NCBI RefSeq assembly: GCF_018413465.1
Contig: NZ_JAHCDK010000013.1
Location: forward strand, 28,544 to 92,543
Direction of reading: 5' to 3'
From: Flavobacterium sp. CYK-55
GTDB lineage: Bacteria > Bacteroidota > Bacteroidia > Flavobacteriales > Flavobacteriaceae
Length of the DNA stretch: 64,000 bases
The notes under the pieces were generated by a model that searched no databases, had not been told where the DNA came from, and saw only the letters and a program-made list of their open reading frames with translations. The position numbers and the translations under genes are program-made. Below, piece after piece: positions 15,343 through 26,000 of the stretch; position 1 is the stretch's first letter; each line of letters starts with the position of its first letter.

Positions 15343-17124
15343 TTACTGATTGGATCCGTAGATTTGTTGATAAAGTGATTTGTATTTTTCCATCACCACT
15401 TTGCGTTTGAGTTTTAAAGTGGGCGTAAGATGGCCACCGTCAATGGACCAAACATCAGGTGTGAGTTCAAAGCGTTTGATTTTTTCCCAACTGCCGAATT
15501 TTTCATTGAGTGTTTCCACTTCTTCAGCAATACGAGCAATTACTTTTGCGTTGGAGATGATTTCCTGATTAGAACTTCTGAGTTCAATATGATGAATTTT
15601 TGCCCATTCCTTAACAAACTCAAAATTAGGCTGAATAAACGCTGCCGGCATTTTCTCACCTTCGCCAATCACCATAATTTGCTCAATAAAGCGCGATTGT
15701 TTCATGGCATTTTCAATCAGTTGTGGTGCGATGTATTTTCCGCCGGATGTTTTGAACATTTCTTTTTTGCGATCGGTAATACGCAAGAAACCTTGAGCGT
15801 CAAATTCGCCGATATCGCCGGTATGAAAATATCCATTTTGAATGGTTTCGGCTGTTTTTTCAGGATCTTTATAATAGCCCATCATCACGTTCGGGCCTTT
15901 GCATAGAATCTCTCCGTCTTGTGCAATTTTAACTTCAACATTGTTGATCGGAATTCCAACGGAACCAATTTTGAAGCCTTTGTTTCTTTCACAATTGACC
16001 GAAATAACCGGTGAAGTTTCGGTAAGTCCGTAGCCTTCCATCACAGGTAAACCTGCCGCCGCAAATACGCGAATGAGCCTGTGTTGCAGGGCTGCGCTTC
16101 CGGAAACCATCACGTTGAGGTTGCCGCCCAAACCTTCTTTCCATTTGCTGAAAATGAGTTTGCGTGCAATTTTGAGCTGAAATTCATACCAAAATCCGTT
16201 GGCTCCGTAAGGTTCGTATTTGAGTCCGAGTTCAATGGCCCAGAAGAATAATTTTCTTTTGATTCCGGTGAGCTCGGCACCTTTAGCATAAATTTTATCG
16301 TAGACTTTTTCAAGCAACCTTGGAACTACTGAAAACACGGTTGGTTTGACTTCTTTGATATTGTCAGAAAGTTTGTCAATAGATTCGGCAAAGTAAATGG
16401 ATACCGAATAATACTGATAGATATACAAAATCATCCGCTCAAAAATGTGGCAAATCGGCAAGAAACTCAATGCTACACTCGAGCCTTCTTCAAACGGAAT
16501 GCGCGGTGAGCTGTCAATGACATTTGAGACGATGTTTTGGTGTGAAAGCATCACGCCTTTGGGCTGCCCGGTGGTGCCCGAAGTATAAATAATCGTTGCT
16601 AAATCAGTGGTTTTAACTTGATCTTTTCTAGCTTCAACTTCAGTTTGGTTTGAAGCGTCTTGGCCCAATTCGAGTAATTCTTTCCAGTTTTTACAACCTT
16701 CAATTTCATCAAATGAATATACTTCAACCAACGATGGTACTTGCGCACGAATCAGGTTGACTTTTCGCAAAACTTCTGCGTCTGATACAAAGCAAAATCT
16801 TGACTCAGAATGATTAAAAATGTACTGATAATCTTCTTCAGAAATGGTCGGATAAATCGGAACGTTTTGCGCGCCCAATTGCAACACGCCAATATCCATG
16901 ATGTTCCACTCGGTACGGTTGTTTGAGCTAATCACCGCAATTTTATCATCCACCTGAACGCCTAAACGCAACAAAGCCCTTGAAATCGCATTGGCTTTGT
17001 CGATGTATTCTTGCGTTGAAGTGGCTATCCATTGACCGTTGTATTTGGTCACCAATGCATTGGGCATGTTGTTTTTGGATAGCTGATGATAAGGAAAATC
17101 AAATAATCGAGTAATATGGGTCAT
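15343..17124 (-). CDS. fadD: Long-chain fatty-acid-CoA ligase
   Basis: This 593-residue adenylate-forming enzyme activates long-chain fatty acids to acyl-CoA, feeding the beta-oxidation enzymes encoded 3 kb away. It shows the AMP-binding P-loop TIIYTSGTTGQPKGVMLSH, YGLTETSPV, the hinge RITDRKKEMFKTSGGKYIAP, and the late LTPTLKLKRKVV near the C-terminus with the usual catalytic Lys region. Its length fits the bacterial long-chain (FAA1-like) group. It is monocistronic. A TTAATTTG close to the -7 consensus occurs upstream, but I saw no MarR-type palindrome there. Confidence 0.92.
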   Translation of the reverse strand: MTHITRLFDFPYHQLSKNNMPNALVTKYNGQWIATSTQEYIDKANAISRALLRLGVQVDDKIAVISSNNRTEWNIMDIGVLQLGAQNVPIYPTISEEDYQYIFNHSESRFCFVSDAEVLRKVNLIRAQVPSLVEVYSFDEIEGCKNWKELLELGQDASNQTEVEARKDQVKTTDLATIIYTSGTTGQPKGVMLSHQNIVSNVIDSSPRIPFEEGSSVALSFLPICHIFERMILYIYQYYSVSIYFAESIDKLSDNIKEVKPTVFSVVPRLLEKVYDKIYAKGAELTGIKRKLFFWAIELGLKYEPYGANGFWYEFQLKIARKLIFSKWKEGLGGNLNVMVSGSAALQHRLIRVFAAAGLPVMEGYGLTETSPVISVNCERNKGFKIGSVGIPINNVEVKIAQDGEILCKGPNVMMGYYKDPEKTAETIQNGYFHTGDIGEFDAQGFLRITDRKKEMFKTSGGKYIAPQLIENAMKQSRFIEQIMVIGEGEKMPAAFIQPNFEFVKEWAKIHHIELRSSNQEIISNAKVIARIAEEVETLNEKFGSWEKIKRFELTPDVWSIDGGHLTPTLKLKRKVVMEKYKSLYQQIYGSNQ

Positions 17125-17198
17125 TTTGGGTGGTTGTTAGGCATTGCAAATTAAAGAATAAATAATTACGCTACAATTTTTTGTTATTTTCTAGCCAA

Positions 17199-17233
17199 TT
17201 GCATCCAATCGAGCACGACTGTTTTTATCTTTG
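17199..17233 (+). promoter_or_regulatory. Promoter of the LtaS-like/phosphatase pair
   Basis: TATCTTTG (17226-17233) matches TAnnTTTG, with a TTG at 17199-17201 as -33 (spacing 24, somewhat long). The longest open frame of the next gene starts on the TTG that ends this element, so that start cannot be right. Confidence 0.6.
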
Positions 17234-17263
17234 CGGCAGATTTATATTCTAATCGCTTTTTTT

Positions 17264-19207
17264 ATGCTCAAACATTGGCGTCTTTCTGAATACAAAGTAT
17301 TGTTATACAGAATTTTACTAGCGTATTTGTTTTACTTTTTCGCTCGGGTTTTGTTTTATGTATTCAACGCAGGATTGCTTAAAGTTCCTTCAGTTTCAGA
17401 GTTTTTGCGTTTGTGCTATTACGGTATTCCTTTTGACACCACAGCCATTTTGTATGTCAATATGCTGTTTATTGTTTTTTCGATTATTCCCATCAAAAAA
17501 GCGACTACTGTGGGTTATCAGAAGTTTTTGTTCTACCTGTATTTTGCCACCAACCTTTTGGCGTATGCCACCAATTTTATTGATTTAATTTACTACAAAT
17601 ATACTTATGCGCGCACCACTGCGGCCGTGATGAACGTTATTGAACACGAGAACAATATGACCAAGTTGTTCTTGAGTTTTATGGTTGATTTTTGGTATGT
17701 TTTTGTGTTGTTTTTTGTCTTTGCCGGCTTGTGGATATGGGCTTACAAACGCATCCGAGTTGACTTCAAACCGTACACTTCAAAAAATCTGCATTACTAC
17801 GGATTTTCAACCCTTGGTTTCTTGCTTATTGCGGCACTCATTGTGGGTGGAATCCGCGGAGGCGATTTTAAAAAATCAACTCGACCCATCAATTTGCTCG
17901 ATGCCAGTCGTCACGTCAAAAACATTGTACATTCTGACATTGTGCTCAATACACCTTTTGCACTCATTCGAACAATGTTTAGCAACAGCTTTGCCAAGAC
18001 CAATTATCCGGGAGTAAATCAACAGGTAATTCTCGAAAAAGTTATGCCCATCAAGCAATACCGCAACCATCCGTTTACCAAACCCAATGTGGTGATTTTT
18101 ATCCTTGAGAGCAATGGGCGTGAATACTACGGCGCTTTTAACAAAAAATTGAACATCAAAGATTTTAAATCGCATACGCCGTTTTTAGATTCTTTGGCCA
18201 ACCACAGTATGATTTACACCAATGCCTATACCAATGGCCGTCAGTCTATTCACGGCATGTCGTCGGTTTTGTCAGGCATTCCTTCGTTTAAAGATGCGTT
18301 TACATCCTCGCCTTATCCGAAGCAAAAAATTGAATCCATTGTATCCACTTTAGAAGGAATTGGTTACAACAGTTCTTTTTTTCACGGAGCGGCCAATGGT
18401 TCGATGGGTTTTTTGGGCTTTTCAAACATCCTGGGTATTGACCAATATTACGGACGAACCGAGTTTAATGATGACAGTCAGTTTGATGGATTTTGGGGGA
18501 TTTGGGATGAGCCGTTTTTGCAATTCATGAAACAAAAACTAGATCAGCAAAAGCAACCGTTTTTCTCGTCGGTGTTTACGGTTTCATCGCATGAGCCGTA
18601 CATCGTTCCTGAAAAATACAAAGACAAATTCAAAGAAGGCGATGTGCCGATTCACAAATGCATCGAGTATACCGATTATTCGCTCAAGCGTTTTTTTCAA
18701 GAAGCGAAGAAATCACCGTGGTACAAAAACACCATTTTTGTGATGGTGGCCGATCACGGAAACACGACTTTTTATAAAGAATACCGCCGTCCGATTGAGC
18801 GATTTGCCATTCCGATTATGATTTTTAAACCCGACAGCCCGTATGTGGGCGTTGATGAAGACTTGGCGCAACAAATTGATATTTATCCGACCATTTTAGA
18901 TATGATTGGCTATCCGAAACCGTTTAGAAGTTGGGGTAGGAGTTTGCTCGACAAGAAAACCCAAGAACCTTTTGTGATCAATTCAACCGGAAGTTTATAT
19001 CAGTTTTCTAAGGGCGATTATATCTGTATTTTTGACGGAAAGAAATCCATCGGGTTTTATGATAAAAATGACAAGGCTTTACAACACAATCTCATCGGTC
19101 AACGCAATGCGCAAATGAATGATTTAGAGTTGCAATGCAAAGCTTTTATACAAGATTATATGGATCGCGTGGTGGGGCAAAAGCTCGATCCGCTTAACAA
19201 AAAATAA
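17264..19207 (+). CDS. LtaS-like sulfatase-fold membrane enzyme
   Basis: This 647-residue protein has about five N-terminal membrane helices (to about residue 205) and an extracytoplasmic alkaline-phosphatase/sulfatase-fold domain. Metal-site motifs include VVIFILESNGREYY, TNAYTNGRQSIHGMSSVLSG with the likely nucleophile, VADHGNTTF and a C-terminal QIDIYPTILDMIGYP. Proteins of this fold include lipoteichoic acid synthase and phosphoethanolamine or phosphoglycerol transferases. Gram-negative Bacteroidota lack lipoteichoic acid, so the substrate is probably another envelope glycan or lipid; this is inference. I start at the ATG at 17264 because the longer frame begins inside the -7 element. A tyrosine-phosphatase gene starts 1 bp after the stop. 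Confidence 0.85.
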   Translation: MLKHWRLSEYKVLLYRILLAYLFYFFARVLFYVFNAGLLKVPSVSEFLRLCYYGIPFDTTAILYVNMLFIVFSIIPIKKATTVGYQKFLFYLYFATNLLAYATNFIDLIYYKYTYARTTAAVMNVIEHENNMTKLFLSFMVDFWYVFVLFFVFAGLWIWAYKRIRVDFKPYTSKNLHYYGFSTLGFLLIAALIVGGIRGGDFKKSTRPINLLDASRHVKNIVHSDIVLNTPFALIRTMFSNSFAKTNYPGVNQQVILEKVMPIKQYRNHPFTKPNVVIFILESNGREYYGAFNKKLNIKDFKSHTPFLDSLANHSMIYTNAYTNGRQSIHGMSSVLSGIPSFKDAFTSSPYPKQKIESIVSTLEGIGYNSSFFHGAANGSMGFLGFSNILGIDQYYGRTEFNDDSQFDGFWGIWDEPFLQFMKQKLDQQKQPFFSSVFTVSSHEPYIVPEKYKDKFKEGDVPIHKCIEYTDYSLKRFFQEAKKSPWYKNTIFVMVADHGNTTFYKEYRRPIERFAIPIMIFKPDSPYVGVDEDLAQQIDIYPTILDMIGYPKPFRSWGRSLLDKKTQEPFVINSTGSLYQFSKGDYICIFDGKKSIGFYDKNDKALQHNLIGQRNAQMNDLELQCKAFIQDYMDRVVGQKLDPLNKK

Positions 19208-19208
19208 G

Positions 19209-19796
19209 ATGAAAAAATCAACTAAAATTATCCTCGGAATTGTGTTTGGCGTGGTGCTTATCGGCATCGGAAAATACGTTTATGACATGAACATCAACCA
19301 CAATTTTGAAACCATCACCGAAGGAAAAGTCTACAAATCAGGCGTGATTCCGCCCGATGAAATCAAAGATTATGTGCAGAAATACCACATCAAATCTATT
19401 GTTGATTTGCGATTTCCCGGAACGGCTGATTTGGTTAACAATCCTGAAATTCCCGAAGAACTCACCGCCGAAAAAGAAGCCGTGGCCAAAATTCCCGGGG
19501 TAAATTATTTCAACAACGGTTCAGACCAAGTGCCCAACCAAAAGAATTTGGATACTTTTTTTAAAATCATGGATAATCCCGATAATTATCCGGTGCTGAT
19601 TCACTGTTATCACGGAGTTGGTCGCGCCGAAATGTACTCGGCTATATATCGAATAGAATATGAAGGATTCACCAACGAACAAGCGCGTCAAGGGGTTCGA
19701 TCTATTATTAAATTCAGCTCGTTTGACGATGGAACTCCGAAAGGCGAATACTTAAAAGCCTACAAAAGCCGCAAGCAATTGCAACCAGCAAAATAA
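19209..19796 (+). CDS. Exported or membrane-anchored tyrosine phosphatase
   Basis: This 195-residue protein has an N-terminal hydrophobic helix (KIILGIVFGVVLIGIGKYVY), so it sits outside the cytoplasm or at the inner membrane. The protein-tyrosine/dual-specificity phosphatase signature is intact: Cys133 and Arg139 in HCYHGVGR (C-x5-R). An upstream VDLRFPG segment and the TEGKVYKSGVI opening are typical of the family. It begins 1 bp after the LtaS-like gene and ends at a terminator, so the two form one unit. It may dephosphorylate an envelope molecule made or trimmed by its neighbour; this is inference. Confidence 0.85.
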   Translation: MKKSTKIILGIVFGVVLIGIGKYVYDMNINHNFETITEGKVYKSGVIPPDEIKDYVQKYHIKSIVDLRFPGTADLVNNPEIPEELTAEKEAVAKIPGVNYFNNGSDQVPNQKNLDTFFKIMDNPDNYPVLIHCYHGVGRAEMYSAIYRIEYEGFTNEQARQGVRSIIKFSSFDDGTPKGEYLKAYKSRKQLQPAK

Positions 19797-19821
19797 TTTG
19801 AGAGTGCAACGGTACAAATTA

Positions 19822-19847
19822 GGTTCGGATGTTCCGAGCCTTTTTTT
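19822..19847 (+). terminator. Terminator after the tyrosine phosphatase gene
   Basis: GGTTCGGA-tgt-TCCGAGCC (one G.T pair) is followed by seven T. It abuts the stop codon of the convergent DUF3667 gene. Confidence 0.85.
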
Positions 19848-20610
19848 ATAGGTCAATGTACAGTTCGTTTTTGCCGTGGCTCAATACTGAAACGATAATG
19901 CCTAAAAAGGTCATCAGAATAATTAGGATTAGAATGTAAAAAACAATGATTCTCCAGATAAAACCTGCTTTAGAATATAGCTTTCCGGCAGCGTTGTAAT
20001 ATACCCAAGCCGGAAATAGAAGCATGATAAAAAACACTGTAATTTCTAAGTAACCGAATAAATTGGGAACATCAAAGGTCTCAATGAAATTCACCAATGA
20101 AAAGACCAAACTAATCATTAAGATGCCCAGTAAAGCTATGCCACCAATGATCAAATGCTCGGCTATATTGAGTTTTAAACGTTTGAAAATCAAATAGGCA
20201 ATACACCCCAAAATAGGCACAATACTCAACAAAATTATTTTGAGGTTATCTTTAAAGAATTGGGTTATTTGCGGTGTATTGTTGCGGGTGTCTTCTTCAA
20301 TCGGATGAATACTTTCATAAAAATGTGATAGCAATAAATTCAAACCAATCATCAGTAAGGCCAGATAAAAAACATTGTAATACCGTATGCGTTTACCGCT
20401 GATATAATCTAATGCCGCTTGCCCCGGGCGCATAAAAGTTTCTTTGATGGTAAAAAGAATTCCCCTTTCTAAATGCCAAATGCCGTGCAAGAGATCGTGT
20501 AGCAAAAAATGCTTCAGCGTAATGCGGTGTGTATCGGTTTTTTGCCCGCAATGAGCACAAAAATGCTTTTCGGTTGGCTGGTTACAATTCAAACAAATGG
20601 CTTTTTCCAT
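19846..20610 (-). CDS. DUF3667 membrane protein with zinc ribbon
   Basis: This 254-residue protein opens with a zinc-ribbon pair (CLNCNQPTEKHFCAHCGQ, two CxxC). The DUF3667 segment follows (HRITLKHFLLHDLLHGIWHLERG, then MRPGQAALDYISGKRIRYYNVFY), with four or five membrane helices to the C-terminus. DUF3667 proteins are common in Bacteroidota and have no established function that I know of. A second, longer member is encoded at 32925-34007. It stands alone between a convergent terminator and the carboxypeptidase gene. Confidence 0.85.
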   Translation of the reverse strand: MEKAICLNCNQPTEKHFCAHCGQKTDTHRITLKHFLLHDLLHGIWHLERGILFTIKETFMRPGQAALDYISGKRIRYYNVFYLALLMIGLNLLLSHFYESIHPIEEDTRNNTPQITQFFKDNLKIILLSIVPILGCIAYLIFKRLKLNIAEHLIIGGIALLGILMISLVFSLVNFIETFDVPNLFGYLEITVFFIMLLFPAWVYYNAAGKLYSKAGFIWRIIVFYILILIILMTFLGIIVSVLSHGKNELYIDL

Positions 20611-20625
20611 ATATAAAATCTGGGT

Positions 20626-23007
20626 TTATCGCTTGTAGAATTTTTGTGTTTCGGTAAAATCCGTGGCTTTGAGTTCAATAAAATACATACCGGTATTCAA
20701 TGATTTCAAATCGATGCTTTGTAAACCATCATTGTGTTGGCTAGAAAACATCAATTGTCCGAGCAAGTTAAAAACCCGAATGTCATAATCGTCTCTTGAA
20801 GTTTGAACGTTTAAAACTTCCTGCGCCGGATTCGGATAAATTCTAAATGGCGAAATCATGTTTTGTTCAGTAGCCAACAACACTGAGTTTTGCAACAAAT
20901 TCACTTTAAAATCATCAAAGTAAAAACCGTCTAAATTCGTGCCCACATCGGTTGATAATCGAAAGCGCACTTTAATCGATTGTCCGGCATAATCACTCAA
21001 ACTAATTTCTTCAGTCACCCAATCAGCTTGCTTTCCGCTATAGGCAGGAATGGTTCCTTCAACCGTATTGGGTGTGATGGTTTGGGTATATTTTCCGCAT
21101 TGTTCGGTCCAAGTCAAACCATTGTCTGTAGATACTTCAAAAGCCACAAAATCATAGCCGTTTTCAAGTTCCCATTTGGCAGCGAATGAAACCGTTGCAT
21201 TGGTTATATCGGCCAAATTGATCGGATTGGTCAGTGTGATTCTTTTGTTTTGACTGTTGCTGTAGCTTCCGTTTGGCGAATCTGTAATCGATGAAGACGG
21301 CGATACAAAGGTTGTGGTTGATAAGCCCCAATTGTTGTTGGTCCAAGTCGGAGCTAGGGCAGAGGCTGTATCGGTGAGTGTGTTTTGCAATTGTCCGAAC
21401 TTTTTGACGACTTGTTTGCGTTCGATGCTTTGGCCGTTGTCCATTACATATTCATAAACAATATCATCGTTACTCGTTGTTCCGTTGGCCAGCGCCACAG
21501 CAATTTGACCGTTTGCGCTCTGATTCACGGAAAGTCCTGAAACTGAAAATGCCGGTCCGACCGAAGTGATGTTTGACGATATAGGATTGATGCTGATGCT
21601 AAAGTTTCCGCTGCCGCCCAATCCTAATTTAGACAATTCAAATTGTGCCTGAAATACAGCTTGATCACCCACGAATTGAGGCGTTAAATCAGACAGAGAA
21701 CCATATTCGCGAACGAGTTTGGCTGTCATTAAATTGGTAAACATCATTTTTTGGCAAAGTGGAATAATCTCGGTGGTAGCGGGCCAAAACGACAAACCGA
21801 TTTCAGGCGTAAAAGCAAAAATCTTGTCGTGGTTTATGGTTTGTCCGTACATAAAATCATCAGAACTTCCGGAAGCAGCATATAATTCCGAAGCTATTTG
21901 ATTTACCAAATTATTGTTTGAAACCATCAATGAAGATATCTTCCCAAAGTAAGCATCATCCGGACTAGGAACATTCAAATCATATCCAAAAGGATAAAGT
22001 AACAAATCTGAGTAAGTATGAGCATTGAGCGCGAATTTAAAATGATGGTTATCTACAAAATACTGCATAGCTTGGGTTTCAGGTTCCGAAAAAGGCGTTG
22101 TTCCGGGATAGGTTTCTCCGGTGGCATCGGCAGAAACACCATTGGTATTCCAAACACTTTGGTTTTCATCGCCGCCTATCCAATAATCGTAGTTGCGGTT
22201 GTTGTCCACGCCAAAAGTTCCGTCGTTAAAGTTGCGTCTGTTTTTGCGCCACATTCCGCCACCGCTCGGATTGGTCGTTTCGTTATACACATAACCATCA
22301 GGGTTCACCACCGGAATAAAGTACAATTCAGTGTTGTCTACTATATCTTTGACTTCATCATTGCTGGCGTAATTCTCGAGCAAATACCACATATAAAAAA
22401 TGGTTTCTGACAATGAAATCGGTTCGCGCGCATGATGAACGGCTGTATACAAAACCTGCGGACGCGCATTGGGCACCGCAACATCTTTGGTGATTTTAAC
22501 CCATTGCAGCGAGCGGCCTTCAGAAGTTGTAAAACTGCCTACGTTTTCTCTGCTCGTAATCAGCTCCGGATATTGGGTGCGCATGTCGTCGAGTTCCTGC
22601 AACATCTGCGCATAGGTCAGATAGCCGCCCATACTGCCCAAATTAAAATTGGCGGGTGTGGTGTATTCAATGTTTTGCGCTACGCAATCGAATCCGGTGT
22701 TGAGGATGCTTCTTTGCTGCGCTTTTTTTTTGTTTTGATCAACGTAATATTGCTGAACGTTTTCAATCTCAATTTCAACTTTGAGTCCTAGATTTCTGGC
22801 TTTTTGAATTTCAGCTTCCGAGAAATCACACGTCAAAGAATAGCCTTTTTTGTGTTGGCCATGATCAGTTGCAATGCCAGCTTGTTGTAGTTTTTTGAGA
22901 TTTTCAGCTGTTTCATAAATGATTTTCGCACGGTGATATTTAGGCGTACTGTTTTGTGCCAACACACACAATTGACTCAACAACAAGAGTATTAAAAGCT
23001 TTTTCAT
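20626..23007 (-). CDS. Secreted M14 zinc carboxypeptidase with T9SS sorting domain
   Basis: This 793-residue protein has a signal peptide (MKKLLILLLLSQLCVLAQN) and an M14 domain. Visible zinc-site elements are HHAREPISLSETIFY (HxxE), the later LNAHTYSDLLLYPFGY His and the catalytic Glu in FTPEIGLSFWP. A jelly-roll-like region follows (VSFAAKWELENGYDFVAFEVS; YAGQSIKVRFRLSTD). The last 75 residues are a type A T9SS sorting signal (FRIYPNPAQEVLNVQ, GMYFIELKA). It is predicted to be exported across the outer membrane by T9SS to digest proteins. I start at the ATG at 23007 because a -7 element lies just upstream, inside the longer open frame. Confidence 0.92.
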   Translation of the reverse strand: MKKLLILLLLSQLCVLAQNSTPKYHRAKIIYETAENLKKLQQAGIATDHGQHKKGYSLTCDFSEAEIQKARNLGLKVEIEIENVQQYYVDQNKKKAQQRSILNTGFDCVAQNIEYTTPANFNLGSMGGYLTYAQMLQELDDMRTQYPELITSRENVGSFTTSEGRSLQWVKITKDVAVPNARPQVLYTAVHHAREPISLSETIFYMWYLLENYASNDEVKDIVDNTELYFIPVVNPDGYVYNETTNPSGGGMWRKNRRNFNDGTFGVDNNRNYDYWIGGDENQSVWNTNGVSADATGETYPGTTPFSEPETQAMQYFVDNHHFKFALNAHTYSDLLLYPFGYDLNVPSPDDAYFGKISSLMVSNNNLVNQIASELYAASGSSDDFMYGQTINHDKIFAFTPEIGLSFWPATTEIIPLCQKMMFTNLMTAKLVREYGSLSDLTPQFVGDQAVFQAQFELSKLGLGGSGNFSISINPISSNITSVGPAFSVSGLSVNQSANGQIAVALANGTTSNDDIVYEYVMDNGQSIERKQVVKKFGQLQNTLTDTASALAPTWTNNNWGLSTTTFVSPSSSITDSPNGSYSNSQNKRITLTNPINLADITNATVSFAAKWELENGYDFVAFEVSTDNGLTWTEQCGKYTQTITPNTVEGTIPAYSGKQADWVTEEISLSDYAGQSIKVRFRLSTDVGTNLDGFYFDDFKVNLLQNSVLLATEQNMISPFRIYPNPAQEVLNVQTSRDDYDIRVFNLLGQLMFSSQHNDGLQSIDLKSLNTGMYFIELKATDFTETQKFYKR

Positions 23008-23021
23008 GAACGATTTTTGCT

Positions 23022-23029
23022 CAAAAATA
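23022..23029 (-). promoter_or_regulatory. -7 element of the carboxypeptidase gene
   Basis: The minus strand reads TATTTTTG, a TAnnTTTG match, 14 bp before the ATG at 23007 and squeezed into the 42-bp gap after purL. It supports a separate transcript for the peptidase. Confidence 0.55.
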
Positions 23030-23049
23030 CAATAATCCTTCAATAATGA

Positions 23050-26000
23050 TTATTTATTTTCAATCCACTTGCGGGCATTGATAAAAGCTTCCAGCCAAGG
23101 TGAAACTTCATCGTTTCGGTCGGTGGGATAATAGGCCCAGTTCCAGCTAAAAATCGAACGCTCAATATGCGGCATCATGACCAAATGACGTCCGGTATCA
23201 TCGCACATCATCGCTGTATTATAATCAGAGCCATTCGGATTGGCCGGATAAGCGTCATAACCGTATTTGCCTACAATGTGATAACGTTGCTCTTCATAAG
23301 GCAAGCTGAATTTTCCTTCGCCATGTGAAACCCAAACGCCCAAAGTGCTGCCCGCCAAAGTTGACAACATCACCGAGTGATTTTCTTGAATCGTTACCGA
23401 AGTAAAAATGCTTTCGTGTTTGTGGCTGAGGTTGTGTTTCATTTTTCCGTGGGTTTTGTGCTCCGGATAAATAAGCTCGAGTTCCATCATGAGTTGGCAA
23501 CCGTTGCAAATGCCCACCGATAGCGTATCGGGGCGCGCCATAAAATCATCGAGTGCTTTTTTGGCTTTTTCGTTGTATAAAAATGCGCCGGCCCAGCCTT
23601 TGGCACTGCCCAATACATCTGAGTTCGAGAATCCGCCCACAGCGCCAATAAACTGTACATCGCTCAAATCTTCACGGCCCGAAATCAAATCGGTCATGTG
23701 CACATCTTTTACCTCAAATCCGGCTAGATACATAGCATGCGCCATTTCGCGTTCAGAATTGCTTCCTTTCTCGCGAATTACTGCTGCTTTGGGTTTTGCT
23801 CCTTGATGCGACGTTAATTTTCCGGTAAAATGCTCCGGGAAATGATAACGCAGCGGTTGATTTTTGTAGTTGTTAAAACGCGTTTGTGCTAAGTTGTTGG
23901 TCGTTTGATGTTGGTCGAGCAAATACGAAGTTTCAAACCAAGCATCGCGGTATTCCGGTATCGAGAAATGAATAGTAGACAGTGCTGCGTTGTTGGTGGT
24001 CAGTTCAAGGATTTCGGTGTTGTGAACGCTTCCGATTTTGAAATGCGCAACGCCTTCGCGATTCAAAGCTTCTTCAAAAATCGCATCGGTTTTAGGTTGA
24101 ATGACCAGCCCAATGTTTTCGGCAAACAATATTTTGACAATATCTGATTCGCCCAAGTTCGAAAGATTGATTTGCGCGCCCAATTGATGATCGGCAAAAC
24201 ACATTTCAAGTAAAGTGGTGATCAGTCCGCCGCTGCCAATGTCATGTCCGGCACAAATTTGACCTTCAGAAATCAGTTTTTGTATGGTATGAAAAGCGCG
24301 TTTAAAATATTCAGCATCGCAAATGGTCGGTGTTTCAGAGCCAATTTTATTGAGTAGTTGCGCAAATGAACTTCCACCCAATTTAAAACCGTCTTGCGAT
24401 AAATTGATGTAAAAAATAGAACCTCCGTTTTTTTGTAAAACCGGCTCCACCACGCGCGTGATGTCAGAACAATGTCCGGCGGCAGATATAATAACGGTGC
24501 CCGGCGCCATTACTTCTTGGTCGGGATATTTTTGCTTCATCGAGAGCGAATCTTTTCCGGTTGGTATGTTGATGCCGAGCTCAATCGCAAAATCAGAACA
24601 ACCTTGCACCGCTTGATAAAAGCGCGCATCTTCGCCTTTGTTTTTGCAGGCCCACATCCAATTGGCCGAAAGCGAAACACCGCTTAGACCCTCTTGAATC
24701 GGTGCCCAGATGAGGTTGCTCAATGCTTCTCCGATGGCATTTCGGCTGCCGGCAACCGGATCAATCAACGCTGATAAAGGTGCGTGTCCAATAGAAGTAG
24801 CGAGTCCGTTTTTACTGTTAAAATCAAGCGCCATCACGCCCACATTGTTGAGTGGTAATTGCAACGGACCGGCGCATTGTTGTTTGGCTACTTTTCCGCC
24901 CACGCAGCGATCGACTTTGTTGGTGAGCCAATCTTTACAAGCTACTGCTTCTAGTTTTAAAAGTTCGAGAACGTATTGTGAAATTTTTGAAGTTTCGTAG
25001 GTGATATCTCCGTATGCGTGATGAACCGTTTGATCAGAAATAATCGTTTTGGGTGAATTGCCGAACAAATCTTCTAGGGCAAAATCCATCGGGCGATCGG
25101 TGGTTTTTTCAGAAGTAAATACAAATCGATGGTCGTCGGTAATTTCGCCCACCACATACATAGGAGCGCGTTCTCGATCAGCGATGTTTTTTAAAAGGTT
25201 TACATCTTCAGAACCAATCACCAAGCCCATGCGTTCTTGCGATTCGTTACCAATAATTTCCTTGGCCGAAAGCGTCGGATCGCCCACAGGCAAAGCATCG
25301 AGTGAAATAATCCCACCGGTGGTTTCAACCAATTCAGACAAACAATTCAAATGCCCGCCGGCTCCGTGATCGTGAATTGATACAATCGGATTGTGATCAC
25401 TTTCTACCAAAGCCCGAATGGCGTTGGCTGCGCGTTTTTGCATTTCCGGATTGGATCGCTGTACGGCATTGAGTTCAATTCCCGAGCTAAAAGCACCGGT
25501 ATCAGCCGATGAAACCGCTGCTCCGCCCATACCAATACGGTAGTTTTCTCCGCCTAAAACCACAATTTTATCGCCTTTTTTGGGCTGATGTTTTTGGGCT
25601 TGTTCTTGTTTTCCGTAACCGATTCCGCCCGCTTGCATGATGACTTTATCATAACCCAACGTGCGTCCGGCTTCTTGATGTTCAAACGTAAGTAACGAAC
25701 CTGAAATGAGCGGTTGCCCGAATTTATTGCCAAAATCTGAAGCTCCGTTCGAGGCTTTGATCAAAATATCCAGCGGCGTTTGGTAGAGCCATTTTCGGGC
25801 TTGAATGTTTTTTTCATACCCTCGATTTTGTGATAAGCGCGGATAAGCGGTCATATACACAGCAGTTCCGGCCAGTGGCAATGAACCTTGTCCGCCGGCC
25901 AAACGATCGCGAATTTCTCCGCCTGAACCGGTGGCCGCACCGTTGAATGGTTCAACCGTAGTTGGGAAATTATGGGTTTCGGCTTTGAGTGACAATACCG

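Noticed and set aside
15430..15906. 158-residue plus-strand open frame inside the acyl-CoA ligase gene
   Set aside because: The minus strand carries all AMP-binding enzyme motifs; this frame has none.
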